NCBI RefSeq assembly: GCF_011801145.1
Contig: NZ_CP046172.1
Span: 4,030,001 to 4,094,000, forward strand
Source of the DNA: Nocardia arthritidis
GTDB lineage: Bacteria; Actinomycetota; Actinomycetes; Mycobacteriales; Mycobacteriaceae
DNA length: 64,000 nt
Direction: 5' to 3'
Part shown: positions 9,801-17,473 of the stretch, piece after piece
How positions within the stretch are numbered: position 1 is the stretch's first letter
Layout of the letters: each line of letters opens with the position of its first letter
Position numbers and translations under genes: made by a program
Notes under the pieces: generated by a model
What the model saw: only the letters and a program-made list of their open reading frames with translations
The model's database searches: none
What the model was told of the DNA's origin: nothing

Positions 9801-12800
9801 GGCGAGCTGACCGCCGACGACCTGTACCGGCGGCTGTGGCGGCGCGCCGTGTACCTCGGTCCGGCGGCGCGCTGGGCCGAACATATCTGGTACGCCGACG
9901 ATGCGGCGATGGCTCGGCTCAGCTCGCCCGAGCACATCCGCTGGGATGGGCGCACGCCGCACCCCGGATTGCTGGAAGCGATGTTCCACACCGTTTTCGG
10001 TTGTCTACCCGAGCAGCCACCCGTGGTCACTCGGATAGAGCGATTCGTCTGGCAGGGCACGACCACCGGCCAGCCGCTCTACTGTTACTGCCGAGTCGAT
10101 CCGAATCCGCCGCTGGCATCGTTCTTTCTCGCGGATGCCTCCGGCAGAGTCGTCGCCGAGGCTCATCGCGTGGAATTCCGCGTGGTGGCTCGGGATTGCC
10201 CTGTCATCGTCCACGACTCGACCCGCACCCAGGACTCGGTGGATTCCGGGTCAGTGCTTGCCGCCGAGCCGGTGTTGGACGATGTTGCCGCTGGGTCGGT
10301 GCTCGATGGCGCTGTCGCCGAGCCGATACACGGTGCAGCTGCCGCTGCGTCGGTGACCGCTGTCATTGAGTCGATACCCGGTGCGGCTGTCGCCAATTCG
10401 GCGCTAGATGACGTTTCCCTCGAACCGATGCGCGAAGCGTCTGCTGCCGATTCGGTGCATGATGACGCTTCCGTCGAGCCGATGCGCGATGCGCCGACCA
10501 CCGCCGCACCGAATCATGTTGCCGCACAGCCGTTCAACGATGCCGACCGAGTACGCACCGTCGTGATCGCAACGCTGGCCCGGGTTCTGGACATCCGCGA
10601 AGCCGATCTCGACCCCGGCATCCCCATGACCGATCTCGGCCTGGACTCATGGATGGCGCTGGAGGCGCAGGACGCGCTGCGCGACGACCTGGGCGTGGCC
10701 CCGCCGCTCGACGCATTCCTGAACGCGCCCAGCGTCGACAGTTTCATCGCCGACCTGGTCGGCGCGCCTGAAGCGGAGGGGCACGAGTCCGCGCCGTCGA
10801 CGCCGGACGAGGCCGGTCGTCATGATCCGTTCCCGCTCACCGATTTACAGCACGCATATCTGGTCGGCCGGTCGACGGCGTTCGAACTCGGCGGAGTCTC
10901 AACCTATTCCTATTTCGAAGTCGATATCGTCGGCCTAGAAATAGACCGGCTCACCTCGGCGCTGCGGGTGCTGATTCGGCGGCACGACATGCTGCGCGCG
11001 GTGGTCAGCGCGGACGGCACCCAGCGAGTGTTGCCGACGGTACCCGAATTCACCATCCGCACAGTGGATCTCGCCGACCTGTCGGCCTCCGAACGGGACG
11101 CCGCGCTCGATCGCATCAGAAGCGAGTCGAAGGGCCAGGTCTTGGATGCGGCCACCTGGCCGCTTTTCGACGTCAGGGCCACCCGGCTGGACGCACGAAC
11201 CACCCGGCTGCACATCGGTCTCGATGCGCTGGTGGTCGACGGCTGGAGCGCGGCGCTGCTGTTCCGGGAATGGGCCACGGTATACCGGGATGGTCCGCAC
11301 GCGCTGCCGGAGCTGACGCTGACCTTCCGCGACTACCTTGCCGCGCTGCGGGAGCGGCGCAATGCCCGCCGGCGCGCCGATGCCGAGCGGTACTGGCGTG
11401 AGCGCATCGCCGAATTACCCGGGGCGCCAAGGCTTCCGCTCGCCATAAACCCGGCCGAGGTCGGCATCCCCGAATTCACCCACCACACTACGACATTGTC
11501 CGCCGCGGAATGGACCGAGCTGCGAAGGATCGCCGGCGCGCACGGCGTCACCCCGTCCGCGGCGCTGTGCACCGCGTACGCGTGGATTCTCGCCGCATGG
11601 AGCGGCACAAGCTCTTTCACCCTCAATGTGATGTTCGCGAACCGGGTGATGTCACACGAGCAGGTGGACTCCGTTGTCGGGAACTTCAGCACCACAACCC
11701 TGCTCGCGGTGGACCTCGCCGACGAAACCTTCGCCCGCACCGTCGAACGGATTCAGAGCCGGCTGTGGACGGATCTGGAACACGGCGACATGTCCGGTGT
11801 CGAGGTGCTGCGCGAGGTGAATCTGCTGCGCGGCAACATCATCGGCGCCAGTATGCCGGTGGTGTTCGCCAGCATGGTCAACTTCGCGGGCCGGGACGGC
11901 GCGGGCGGTATGACCGGCATGGTGCATCACCTGCTCGGGCTCGGCGAGGCGGCGACGGAGGTGTACAGCTGCGTTCGCACACCCCAGGTGTGGCTGGATC
12001 ACCAGATCATCGAGGAGGCAGGCGAACTGGTCGTCAACTGGGATGTGGTGACCGGTCTGTTCCCGGACGGCATGATCGAGACGATGTTCGGCGCGTACGC
12101 CGGACTGCTGCGTCGCCTGGCCGCCGACGAGTCCGCGTGGCAGCGGCCGGCCCCGATCCTCGCGCCCGATGCCGATCTGCTGGCTCGCCGGTCGGCCAAC
12201 GCCACCGGCGAATCCGTCGACGCGGGCCTGCTGCACGAGCCGTTCCTGTTGCGGGCCAAGGAGAATCCGCATGCCGTCGCCGTGATCTCGGCCGCGGCGA
12301 CCCTCACGTACGGCGAGCTCGAAACGCGGTCGGCGCGGCTGGCGAGCCGCCTGCGGGATCGGGGTGTCGGCGGCGGAGCGCTGGTGGCGGTTGTGCTGGA
12401 CAAGGGCGCGCATCAGGTGGTCGCCGTGCTCGGCACGCTCAGGGCGGGCGCGGGCTATGTGCCGATGGACGCCGACGTTCCGGCCGAGCGGTTGCGGGTG
12501 CTGCTCGCCGAGTCGGGCGTCGCGGCGGTCCTGACCGAGCGGGCGGTCGAACAGCGCACCGAGTGGCCGAGCGGCGTAGATCTGCTGTGCGTCGACGAAC
12601 CCGAACCGGACGAGTCGACCGATGGCGCGCCGTTGCCGTGTTCCGCCAGGCCGGATGATTTGGCATATGTGATCTTCACTTCCGGATCCACCGGAACGCC
12701 CAAGGGTGTGATGATCGAGCATCGCGCCGCCCGCAACACCGTGCTCGACATCAACGATCGGTTCCGGATCGGCCCGGGGGACCGGGTGCTCGGACTGTCC

Positions 12801-14732
12801 GCGCTGAATTTCGACCTGTCCGTCTACGACATCTTCGGCACGCTGGCGGCCGGCGCGGCACTCGTGCTGCCGGAGCCCGCGGCACATCGGGAACCGGCTC
12901 GGTGGGCGGATCTCGTTGCCGCGCACGGAGTCACCGTGTGGAACAGTGTGCCCGCGCTGATGGAGATGTTCGTCGATCACCTGACAGCGCGACCCGCGCC
13001 GGTTCCGTTGCGGGTGGTGCTGCTGAGCGGCGACTGGATCCCGGTGACCCTGCCGGACCGCATCCGAAAGCTGGCCCCCGCCACCGTGATCTGCGGTCTC
13101 GGTGGCGCGACAGAGGCTTCGATCTGGTCGATCCACCACCCGATCGACAGGGTCGACCCGGCTGCGACGTCGATCCCGTACGGAAAACCCTTGCGCAACC
13201 AGCGATTCCACGTACTCGACGAGGCGTGGCGGCCATGCCCGACCTGGGTCCCCGGTGAGCTGTACATCGCGGGCGCGGGCCTTGCCCGAGGCTATCTCGG
13301 CGACGAGGCCAAGACGAAGGCCGCCTTCGTCCGGCACCCGGCGACCGACGAACGGATGTACCGCACCGGGGATCTCGGGCGTTACCTGCCGGACGGGTCC
13401 ATCGAATTCCTCGGTCGCCGCGACACACAGGTCAAGATCAACGGCTATCGGGTGGAGCTCGGTGAGATCGAGGCGGCGCTGCTGCGCGACCCCCGAGTTC
13501 GGGCCGCCGCGGCCGCTGTCGTCGGCGAACAGCAGGATCGGCGGCTGGCCGCGTACGCCGTTGCCGACGCCGTGACACCCGACGAGTTGGTGACGGCGCT
13601 GCGCGCGGAACTGCCCGACTACCTGGTGCCGAGGCATATCATGCTGCTCGACGCACTTCCGTTGGGCCGCAACGGAAAACTGGATCGCGCCGCACTGCCC
13701 CTGATCGAACTGTCCCCGGCTGCCCCGCCCGCGCTGGTCGCGCCGCGCGACGACGTCGAACGGACGCTGGCCGATATCTGGGCCGAGCTGTTCCCCGGCC
13801 GGAACTTCGGCATGGACACCACATTCTTTGCGCTGGGCGGAAATTCGCTGCTCGCGGTGCGCCTGATGGCCCGCATCGGCACACAGCTGGGCCGTGCGCT
13901 ACCCCTGTCCGTCCTCTTCGAGCACCCCACCATCGCCACGCTGGCCGAGGTGGTGCGCGAAGGGCGGGCTCGTCGGCGCGCACTGGTGCCGATCAGGGAA
14001 ACCGGTTCGGCGACACCGTGGATCCTGGTGCATCCGGTCGGCGGCGATGTGCTCTGCTACTCGGATCTGGCTTCGCGGCTCGGCCCCGACCAGTCGGTGT
14101 ACGCGCTACAGGTACCGGACACCGACGAGCCGCTGACCACAATTCCAGAGCTGGCCGCGCACTACGTCGACGCACTCCCACGCGGCCGGTACCGGCTCGG
14201 CGGCTGGTCCATGGGCGGCATGATCGCGCTGGAGATGGCGGCACGGCTGAACCGGCGGGGCGCCGAGGTCGAATTCGTCGCCATGGTAGATGTGCTCGAA
14301 CCGCCGAGCCCCCGGAATCCGGATATCCCCGCGGACGCCACACTCCTGTCCTGGTTCGCGAGGGATCTCGCGGGCCTCGCCGGAATCGAGTGGGCACCAG
14401 TAGAATTCGATTCCCTCGACGATCTGCACGACTGGGCGCGCGCCACGGGCGTCCTGCCCGCCGACGTGGACGCCGCCACGCTGACCGCCATCGTCACCCG
14501 ATTCTCCCGCAACACCCGGGCGCTGCTGACCTACCGGGCTCCCAATTACGCGGGCGCCGTTCGCTTTTACCACGCGGCGAACGGTGCGACCCCGGCCACC
14601 GCCGCCGCGTGGCTCGCGCATTGCACGGGCGACGCCCGGATCGTCGAGCTGCCCGGCGATCACTACGGCATCGTCCGGCCACCCCATGTCGAGGCCCTCG
14701 CCGAAGCGCTGCTGAACGAGATCCGCGAGTAG
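6867..14732 (+). CDS. Hybrid PKS/NRPS megasynthase, KS-AT-DH-ACP-Cy-A(Cys)-PCP-TE with degenerate KS and AT
   Basis: About 2,621 residues; GTG 6867 used, ATG 6885 or 6897 possible. Domains (residues): KS 31-455, where the usual DTACSSS nucleophile motif reads DTATSSS (Thr188) while His323 and His362 remain; AT 470-860, where GHSxG reads GRGVG (615-619) and the following catalytic half is replaced by four 21-residue repeats (654-737); DH-like hot-dog domain about 880-1110 with HVVDGSPLVG but LLEA where the catalytic Asp is expected; a low-complexity linker; ACP with LGLDS (Ser1261); heterocyclization domain with D1453-xxxx-D1458-GWS and PQVWLDHQ; adenylation domain whose ten specificity positions read D-L-Y-N-L-S-L-I-W-K, the code known for cysteine; PCP with LGGNS (Ser2327); thioesterase with GWSMGG (Ser2448). 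Predicted output is an acyl thiazoline acid released by the TE. The ACP must be primed in trans, since neither KS nor AT looks competent. Confidence 0.9.
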   Translation: MFTTQTMERSMVDLGAAQSHSAGQGALSRAAEPIALVGMACRMPGGVSSPESFWRFLRAGGDGVVEMPKSRMAVPHRAGLLSGIDEFDAEFFGISPREAAAVDPRHRLLLEVGWEALEHAGCPADRLVGEAVGVFVGVSHDEGVRIPSGPMDSVSGHALTGGAASFAAGRLAYHLGLRGPAVAIDTATSSSLVAVHLAAQSLRAGESDLALAGGANILLSPYWFRVLSEARMLSPTGRCRVFDATADGYVRGEGCGVVVLKRLTDATADGDRIWAVIRGSSVNSDGRSRGITAPDTDAQIDLIRAALRAADLPPERINYVEAHGTGTPMGDAAELRALRTALGADRDGRPLLVGSVKSNIGHLEPAAGVAGLLKAVLCLAHGEIPPHPHLKTLNPIAGTGISVPTELTTLPPDRPPVVGVSSFGASGTNAHVILERACGTAGNDPAGPDRTAHVLALSAKSVAALTKLAAAYSARLSAIDDNRLADLCFTANIGRALFPYRAAVTASTARGMRKRLAELGSQPPGGRIVFLFSGEDAVYPGMCSRLLDTEPRFRETLAEADEVLRPLLGCPLPDVLNRDDLLAQPRYARPALFAVEYALARLLRHWGIEADVLLGRGVGGLVAECVKGALDFSTGLRLAAESGARGGTGFSPGGIDGVPGGSDRACDGCDRAPRGLDRAAARSESAVGGLDRMPGGLDGAAAGLESAAGRSDRTLGGLDRAAAESVSAVGGFDRAPSELSGVAAGFADEVRAVATQGVGAFVELGPTPTLLGPAEAAVPGALLLPTLRRGRDDWQVLGECVAALHTAGVAIDWRRFDEGRGRRLVTAPTYPFRRDRHGAAGRSEEPPLLGRRLQSPLPTAQFESTLAPVMYRAIDEHVVDGSPLVGAGVHLAMAADAARELTGTGAVTIRDYELTRALWLEPDDRRRVQFVVEPDGSFRLHSTDAAEPADWDQICQGRTDIAAEPSTMDVAAMRGRLTGELTADDLYRRLWRRAVYLGPAARWAEHIWYADDAAMARLSSPEHIRWDGRTPHPGLLEAMFHTVFGCLPEQPPVVTRIERFVWQGTTTGQPLYCYCRVDPNPPLASFFLADASGRVVAEAHRVEFRVVARDCPVIVHDSTRTQDSVDSGSVLAAEPVLDDVAAGSVLDGAVAEPIHGAAAAASVTAVIESIPGAAVANSALDDVSLEPMREASAADSVHDDASVEPMRDAPTTAAPNHVAAQPFNDADRVRTVVIATLARVLDIREADLDPGIPMTDLGLDSWMALEAQDALRDDLGVAPPLDAFLNAPSVDSFIADLVGAPEAEGHESAPSTPDEAGRHDPFPLTDLQHAYLVGRSTAFELGGVSTYSYFEVDIVGLEIDRLTSALRVLIRRHDMLRAVVSADGTQRVLPTVPEFTIRTVDLADLSASERDAALDRIRSESKGQVLDAATWPLFDVRATRLDARTTRLHIGLDALVVDGWSAALLFREWATVYRDGPHALPELTLTFRDYLAALRERRNARRRADAERYWRERIAELPGAPRLPLAINPAEVGIPEFTHHTTTLSAAEWTELRRIAGAHGVTPSAALCTAYAWILAAWSGTSSFTLNVMFANRVMSHEQVDSVVGNFSTTTLLAVDLADETFARTVERIQSRLWTDLEHGDMSGVEVLREVNLLRGNIIGASMPVVFASMVNFAGRDGAGGMTGMVHHLLGLGEAATEVYSCVRTPQVWLDHQIIEEAGELVVNWDVVTGLFPDGMIETMFGAYAGLLRRLAADESAWQRPAPILAPDADLLARRSANATGESVDAGLLHEPFLLRAKENPHAVAVISAAATLTYGELETRSARLASRLRDRGVGGGALVAVVLDKGAHQVVAVLGTLRAGAGYVPMDADVPAERLRVLLAESGVAAVLTERAVEQRTEWPSGVDLLCVDEPEPDESTDGAPLPCSARPDDLAYVIFTSGSTGTPKGVMIEHRAARNTVLDINDRFRIGPGDRVLGLSALNFDLSVYDIFGTLAAGAALVLPEPAAHREPARWADLVAAHGVTVWNSVPALMEMFVDHLTARPAPVPLRVVLLSGDWIPVTLPDRIRKLAPATVICGLGGATEASIWSIHHPIDRVDPAATSIPYGKPLRNQRFHVLDEAWRPCPTWVPGELYIAGAGLARGYLGDEAKTKAAFVRHPATDERMYRTGDLGRYLPDGSIEFLGRRDTQVKINGYRVELGEIEAALLRDPRVRAAAAAVVGEQQDRRLAAYAVADAVTPDELVTALRAELPDYLVPRHIMLLDALPLGRNGKLDRAALPLIELSPAAPPALVAPRDDVERTLADIWAELFPGRNFGMDTTFFALGGNSLLAVRLMARIGTQLGRALPLSVLFEHPTIATLAEVVREGRARRRALVPIRETGSATPWILVHPVGGDVLCYSDLASRLGPDQSVYALQVPDTDEPLTTIPELAAHYVDALPRGRYRLGGWSMGGMIALEMAARLNRRGAEVEFVAMVDVLEPPSPRNPDIPADATLLSWFARDLAGLAGIEWAPVEFDSLDDLHDWARATGVLPADVDAATLTAIVTRFSRNTRALLTYRAPNYAGAVRFYHAANGATPATAAAWLAHCTGDARIVELPGDHYGIVRPPHVEALAEALLNEIRE
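8826..9077 (+). repeat. 63-bp tandem repeat, four copies, inside the AT region of the megasynthase
   Basis: Copies at 8826-8888, 8889-8951, 8952-9014 and 9015-9077 keep the reading frame. Each encodes 21 residues; copies 2-4 start GLDRAAA, GLDGAAA and GLDRAAA. Copy 1 (starting GIDGVPG) is the most diverged. The block sits exactly where the catalytic core of a normal acyltransferase should be; flanking AT sequence (FVELGPTPTLL and TAPTYPFRRDRHG) resumes after it. Confidence 0.85.
10225..10530 (+). repeat. Degenerate in-frame repeat encoding the DH-ACP linker
   Basis: About 100 residues rich in Ala, Val, Asp, Ser and Glu with an imperfect period of roughly 16-18 residues: units contain AEPVLDD, AEPIHG, IESIPG, LEPMREA and VEPMRDA. 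It joins the DH-like domain to the ACP and is likely a flexible acidic tether. Confidence 0.6.
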
Positions 14733-14775
14733 GGACGGAAGCAGTATGCGAATTGGTTGACCGGGTCGACCGCGG

Positions 14776-15663
14776 CTACCGCGTGTGCGTCGAGATTCCG
14801 TGCGGGACAACGAAGTAGCCGCGGCAACAGAACTGGAGATCTATCTGTCCGTTGGGTTCGGCGTAGCCGTCGTGGAGCATGTTCTCGGTGGGGGCGATAT
14901 AGGCCTCGCCCGGGTGGATGGTGATCTTCGTGACCGGATAACGCGGGAACACCTCCATGAAGCGATTGCCCAGGGCGCGGCGCGGGTTGTCCGCGCCGTC
15001 GAGCAGCCCGCGTCGGCGCAGCGCCCGCTCCATCGCCTGGAGGGGAGCGTTGACGCAGAGCAGCCAGCGGTCGTGATGACCTACGTTGACGGACAGGCGA
15101 TTCGGCGCCGTCGCGCGCTCCGCCAGCGGGCTGTCGTCCCAACTGTCGACGTGCAGTCCGACCCTGCGGCCGTCATCTCCCGTCGTCATCGTCGGATTCC
15201 CCGCGGGTGTTCTGCCGTAGATGAGCGGGTTTTCGATACCGGGCCGCGCCGGGTCGTTCAGCGTCATGGCCCAGCGGATCGCCTCGACCAGCGCCATGCG
15301 GCCCGCCGGACCGTCGATCAGTGATCTCAGTGCCTGCCCATCGCCGTCGGCCGCTGCGGCGCGCAGTGCGGTGAACGCCGAAAGCACCTGAGCGGGAACG
15401 GGAAGAACGGTGATCCAGTCACCGGGCCGCGCCTGCGGGGCGGGCGTGCCGTACAGGACGGAGCGTTCGTGACAGGTCGGTGGTCGCCACCGCTGGTTGG
15501 GTACCATCGCGCCATCGGAATACGTTGTGGCGCAAATGGTTTCGGTCGCCGGAAGGACGCCGGAACTCAGTTCCACCCGTCCGGCGGCCGGTGCGCCGGA
15601 CGGGAGCATTAGGGTCATTCCGTCGAGGAGGCCGGGGTGGTCGATATCTTTTCGGATCAGCAT
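14776..15663 (-). CDS. Probable Fe(II)/2-oxoglutarate-type oxygenase of the radical SAM peptide operon
   Basis: A 295-residue protein that I cannot place in a named family. It carries an HxD motif in GLHVDSWDD, followed by NRLSVNVG, a run with WLLCVNAPL, then ITIHPGEAYIAPT, a second histidine in NMLHDGY and a late arginine in FCCRGYF. This order (HxD, distal His, Arg) matches Fe(II)/2-oxoglutarate dioxygenases, which hydroxylate, desaturate or cyclise substrates. The start is ATG 15663, 48 bases after the radical SAM gene on the same strand. It is the last gene of a three-gene operon (secreted peptide, radical SAM, this gene) convergent with the megasynthase, 43 bases away. A second tailoring step on the peptide is the natural inference. 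The family assignment is tentative. Confidence 0.5.
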   Translation of the reverse strand: MLIRKDIDHPGLLDGMTLMLPSGAPAAGRVELSSGVLPATETICATTYSDGAMVPNQRWRPPTCHERSVLYGTPAPQARPGDWITVLPVPAQVLSAFTALRAAAADGDGQALRSLIDGPAGRMALVEAIRWAMTLNDPARPGIENPLIYGRTPAGNPTMTTGDDGRRVGLHVDSWDDSPLAERATAPNRLSVNVGHHDRWLLCVNAPLQAMERALRRRGLLDGADNPRRALGNRFMEVFPRYPVTKITIHPGEAYIAPTENMLHDGYAEPNGQIDLQFCCRGYFVVPHGISTHTR

Positions 15664-15711
15664 GGTTGTTCCGGGGGTCGGTAAGTGGTTGGGGTGCCGC
15701 GTATTTCGCGG

Positions 15712-16878
15712 TTATGCGACGGCGTGCTGTCGTTGCCACTGCGCTACCGTCTCGGGTACCCGGCCGCGCAGCTGCTCGATGATGTAGGCGATCATCGGCC
15801 TGGCGGTGCACAGCAGGGTGCCGTGGCCGTCCTGGTCGCGATCGCGGGTCTCGGTATCGGCGACCAGCGAGCCGCCGCAGACGTCGAAGAACGGGCAGGA
15901 CAAGCAGTTTCGAGCCACCCTGCGCTCGGCCTCGACCGCGCAGCGTTCGAAGACCGGGCCCGCCAGCATATCGGCGAACGGCTCGGTGAAGATATTGCCG
16001 ATCGACCATTCGGGATCGCCGTAGGGTTCACCGTAGGTGAAGCACGAACCGTCGGTGTTGACCAACAGCACCGGCAGCCATTCCCGGCGGTCGCAATACT
16101 CGGTCCGCTGGGCCCCGGCCAGATGCTGGGCCGCGAACTGCACATAGCCGTCGAGCGGAGCCGGGGGTCGCGCCATCGTCTCGCCCGCCAGCCACAGATC
16201 GACCAGTCGCGCGAGCGCGGACAACTCCTGCTCCCTGCTCACCTCGAACGGTGTGGTCTGGCCGGGTTCGCCGGTATCGAACAGTGGCAGCACCCGAAAG
16301 TGCAGATTCCGTTCCTCGAAGAAGCGGAACACCTCGTCGACGGCATGGATGTTCTGTGCGGTCAGGACCGATATGCAGCCGAAGGGGATACTGTCGGCCA
16401 GCAGCGTGTCCAGGTTCCGCGCCACGCGGTCCTGCGAGTCACGCCCCGCCGCGTTCACCCGCAATCCGCCTGCCACGTCGATGGATACGCCGACGGAGTC
16501 GAAACCCTCGCCGAGCAACTGGCGGCGTTCGTCGTCCAGCACAACGAGATTCGTCTGTACGCTGTTGCCCGTCGGGATCTCCGCGCCGAATATCTCCCGC
16601 TGATCGGCCCACGTCTGTCGGTAGAACTGTGCAGGCTGCAGCAGCGGTTCGCCACCGTGCCAGATGAATTCGAGCCTCGTCCGCGCGCCGTCCCGGTTGT
16701 CGGCGAATCGGATATAGTCACGCAGGTTGCGGTACATGGCGGCCACCTGCGCATTGGACATGGCCGCGCGGTTGCCGAGTTCCGGGTATTCATAACAGTA
16801 TCGGCAGCGCAGATTGCAGAATTTCGAGACCTTCACCACGATCTGCATACTTCTGTTGGTCGAATCCACTTGGGGCAC
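15712..16878 (-). CDS. Radical SAM/SPASM peptide-modifying enzyme
   Basis: A 388-residue radical SAM protein. The [4Fe-4S]-SAM cluster motif is CNLRCRYC (Cys21, Cys25, Cys28) and FIWHGGEPLL is the usual glycine-rich SAM-binding strand. The C-terminal third has a cysteine cluster (CAVEAERR, NCLSCPFFDVCGG) typical of SPASM/twitch auxiliary iron-sulphur sites found in RiPP maturases. The GTG start at 16878 follows AAGAAGGA. The gene lies 76 bases after a gene for a secreted peptide with repeated Phe-X-Gln and before an oxygenase-like gene. Enzymes of this class form C-C, C-S or C-O links on peptide side chains, including aromatic-to-Cbeta cyclophanes. The aromatic-X-Gln repeats of the neighbour are the likely substrate (inference). 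Confidence 0.85.
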   Translation of the reverse strand: MPQVDSTNRSMQIVVKVSKFCNLRCRYCYEYPELGNRAAMSNAQVAAMYRNLRDYIRFADNRDGARTRLEFIWHGGEPLLQPAQFYRQTWADQREIFGAEIPTGNSVQTNLVVLDDERRQLLGEGFDSVGVSIDVAGGLRVNAAGRDSQDRVARNLDTLLADSIPFGCISVLTAQNIHAVDEVFRFFEERNLHFRVLPLFDTGEPGQTTPFEVSREQELSALARLVDLWLAGETMARPPAPLDGYVQFAAQHLAGAQRTEYCDRREWLPVLLVNTDGSCFTYGEPYGDPEWSIGNIFTEPFADMLAGPVFERCAVEAERRVARNCLSCPFFDVCGGSLVADTETRDRDQDGHGTLLCTARPMIAYIIEQLRGRVPETVAQWQRQHAVA

Positions 16879-16954
16879 AATCCTTCTTGCGTCGGCGTCT
16901 GGGGGGCGCCCGCCGCCAGGACGTGCACGGCCTGGCGACGGGCGGGTGCGCGGA

Positions 16955-17338
16955 TCAGGGTTGGGACAGCTGCTGGAAGGGGTCCGGCGGCGGATTGACC
17001 GGCGGGGGCGCCTGGTGGAACGGCTTGAACTGGTCGAAGCCTGTTCCCTGACGGAATGGACCCTCGTTGTACTGATGGAACTGATGGAACGGATTCGGTT
17101 CCACCGTGTCCGGATGCACGCCGTGCGCGGCGGTGAGCTCCACGGTGGCCCCCTGGCCGAGCAATGTCGACAGGTGAGTCAGCGGTGCGGCCCCGACTGC
17201 GGGGGTCGGCACCGGCGGGGCGGTCGCCGCCTCGGCCGGACCGGCGACGCCGGCCACGACCGCCGGAACGGCGGCCATGGTCGCGGCGATCGCGGCGAGC
17301 CGGGCTATGGCCGCGGCTCTACTGCTTGGAGATGACAT
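16955..17338 (-). CDS. Secreted peptide with repeated aromatic-X-Gln motifs, probable radical SAM substrate
   Basis: A 127-residue protein; ATG 17338 is preceded by GGAAGGAA. Residues 1-38 form a Sec signal peptide (hydrophobic IARLAAIAATMAAVPAVVAG, cleavage near AEA). The mature part is Pro/Ala-rich, then from residue 84 it holds FHQ (84-86), FHQ (87-89), YNE (90-92), FRQ (95-97), FDQ (101-103), FKP (104-106), FHQ (107-109) and FQQ (121-123), ending LSQP. The order precursor, radical SAM, oxygenase on one strand is that of a RiPP operon. Export through Sec rather than a leader-peptidase ABC transporter is unusual. It could instead be an ordinary Pro-rich secreted protein that merely lies here; the coupling with the maturase makes that less likely. 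Confidence 0.6.
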   Translation of the reverse strand: MSSPSSRAAAIARLAAIAATMAAVPAVVAGVAGPAEAATAPPVPTPAVGAAPLTHLSTLLGQGATVELTAAHGVHPDTVEPNPFHQFHQYNEGPFRQGTGFDQFKPFHQAPPPVNPPPDPFQQLSQP

Positions 17339-17473
17339 TCGGTTTCCTTCCGGTTGAGCCCCCGCCGGTACCGGTGGGCATCGACGGGGACATTTACGGA
17401 TATGTCCGGGCGTTACACGCCGGGACCGGAAACCGATGCGGTGCACATCTTTCGAACGCCGACCAGCCGAGAC

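Noticed and set aside
16251..17446. Plus-strand frames through the radical SAM operon
   Set aside because: They are antisense shadows with Arg/Pro/Gly-rich composition; the minus-strand genes have clear motifs and ribosome sites.
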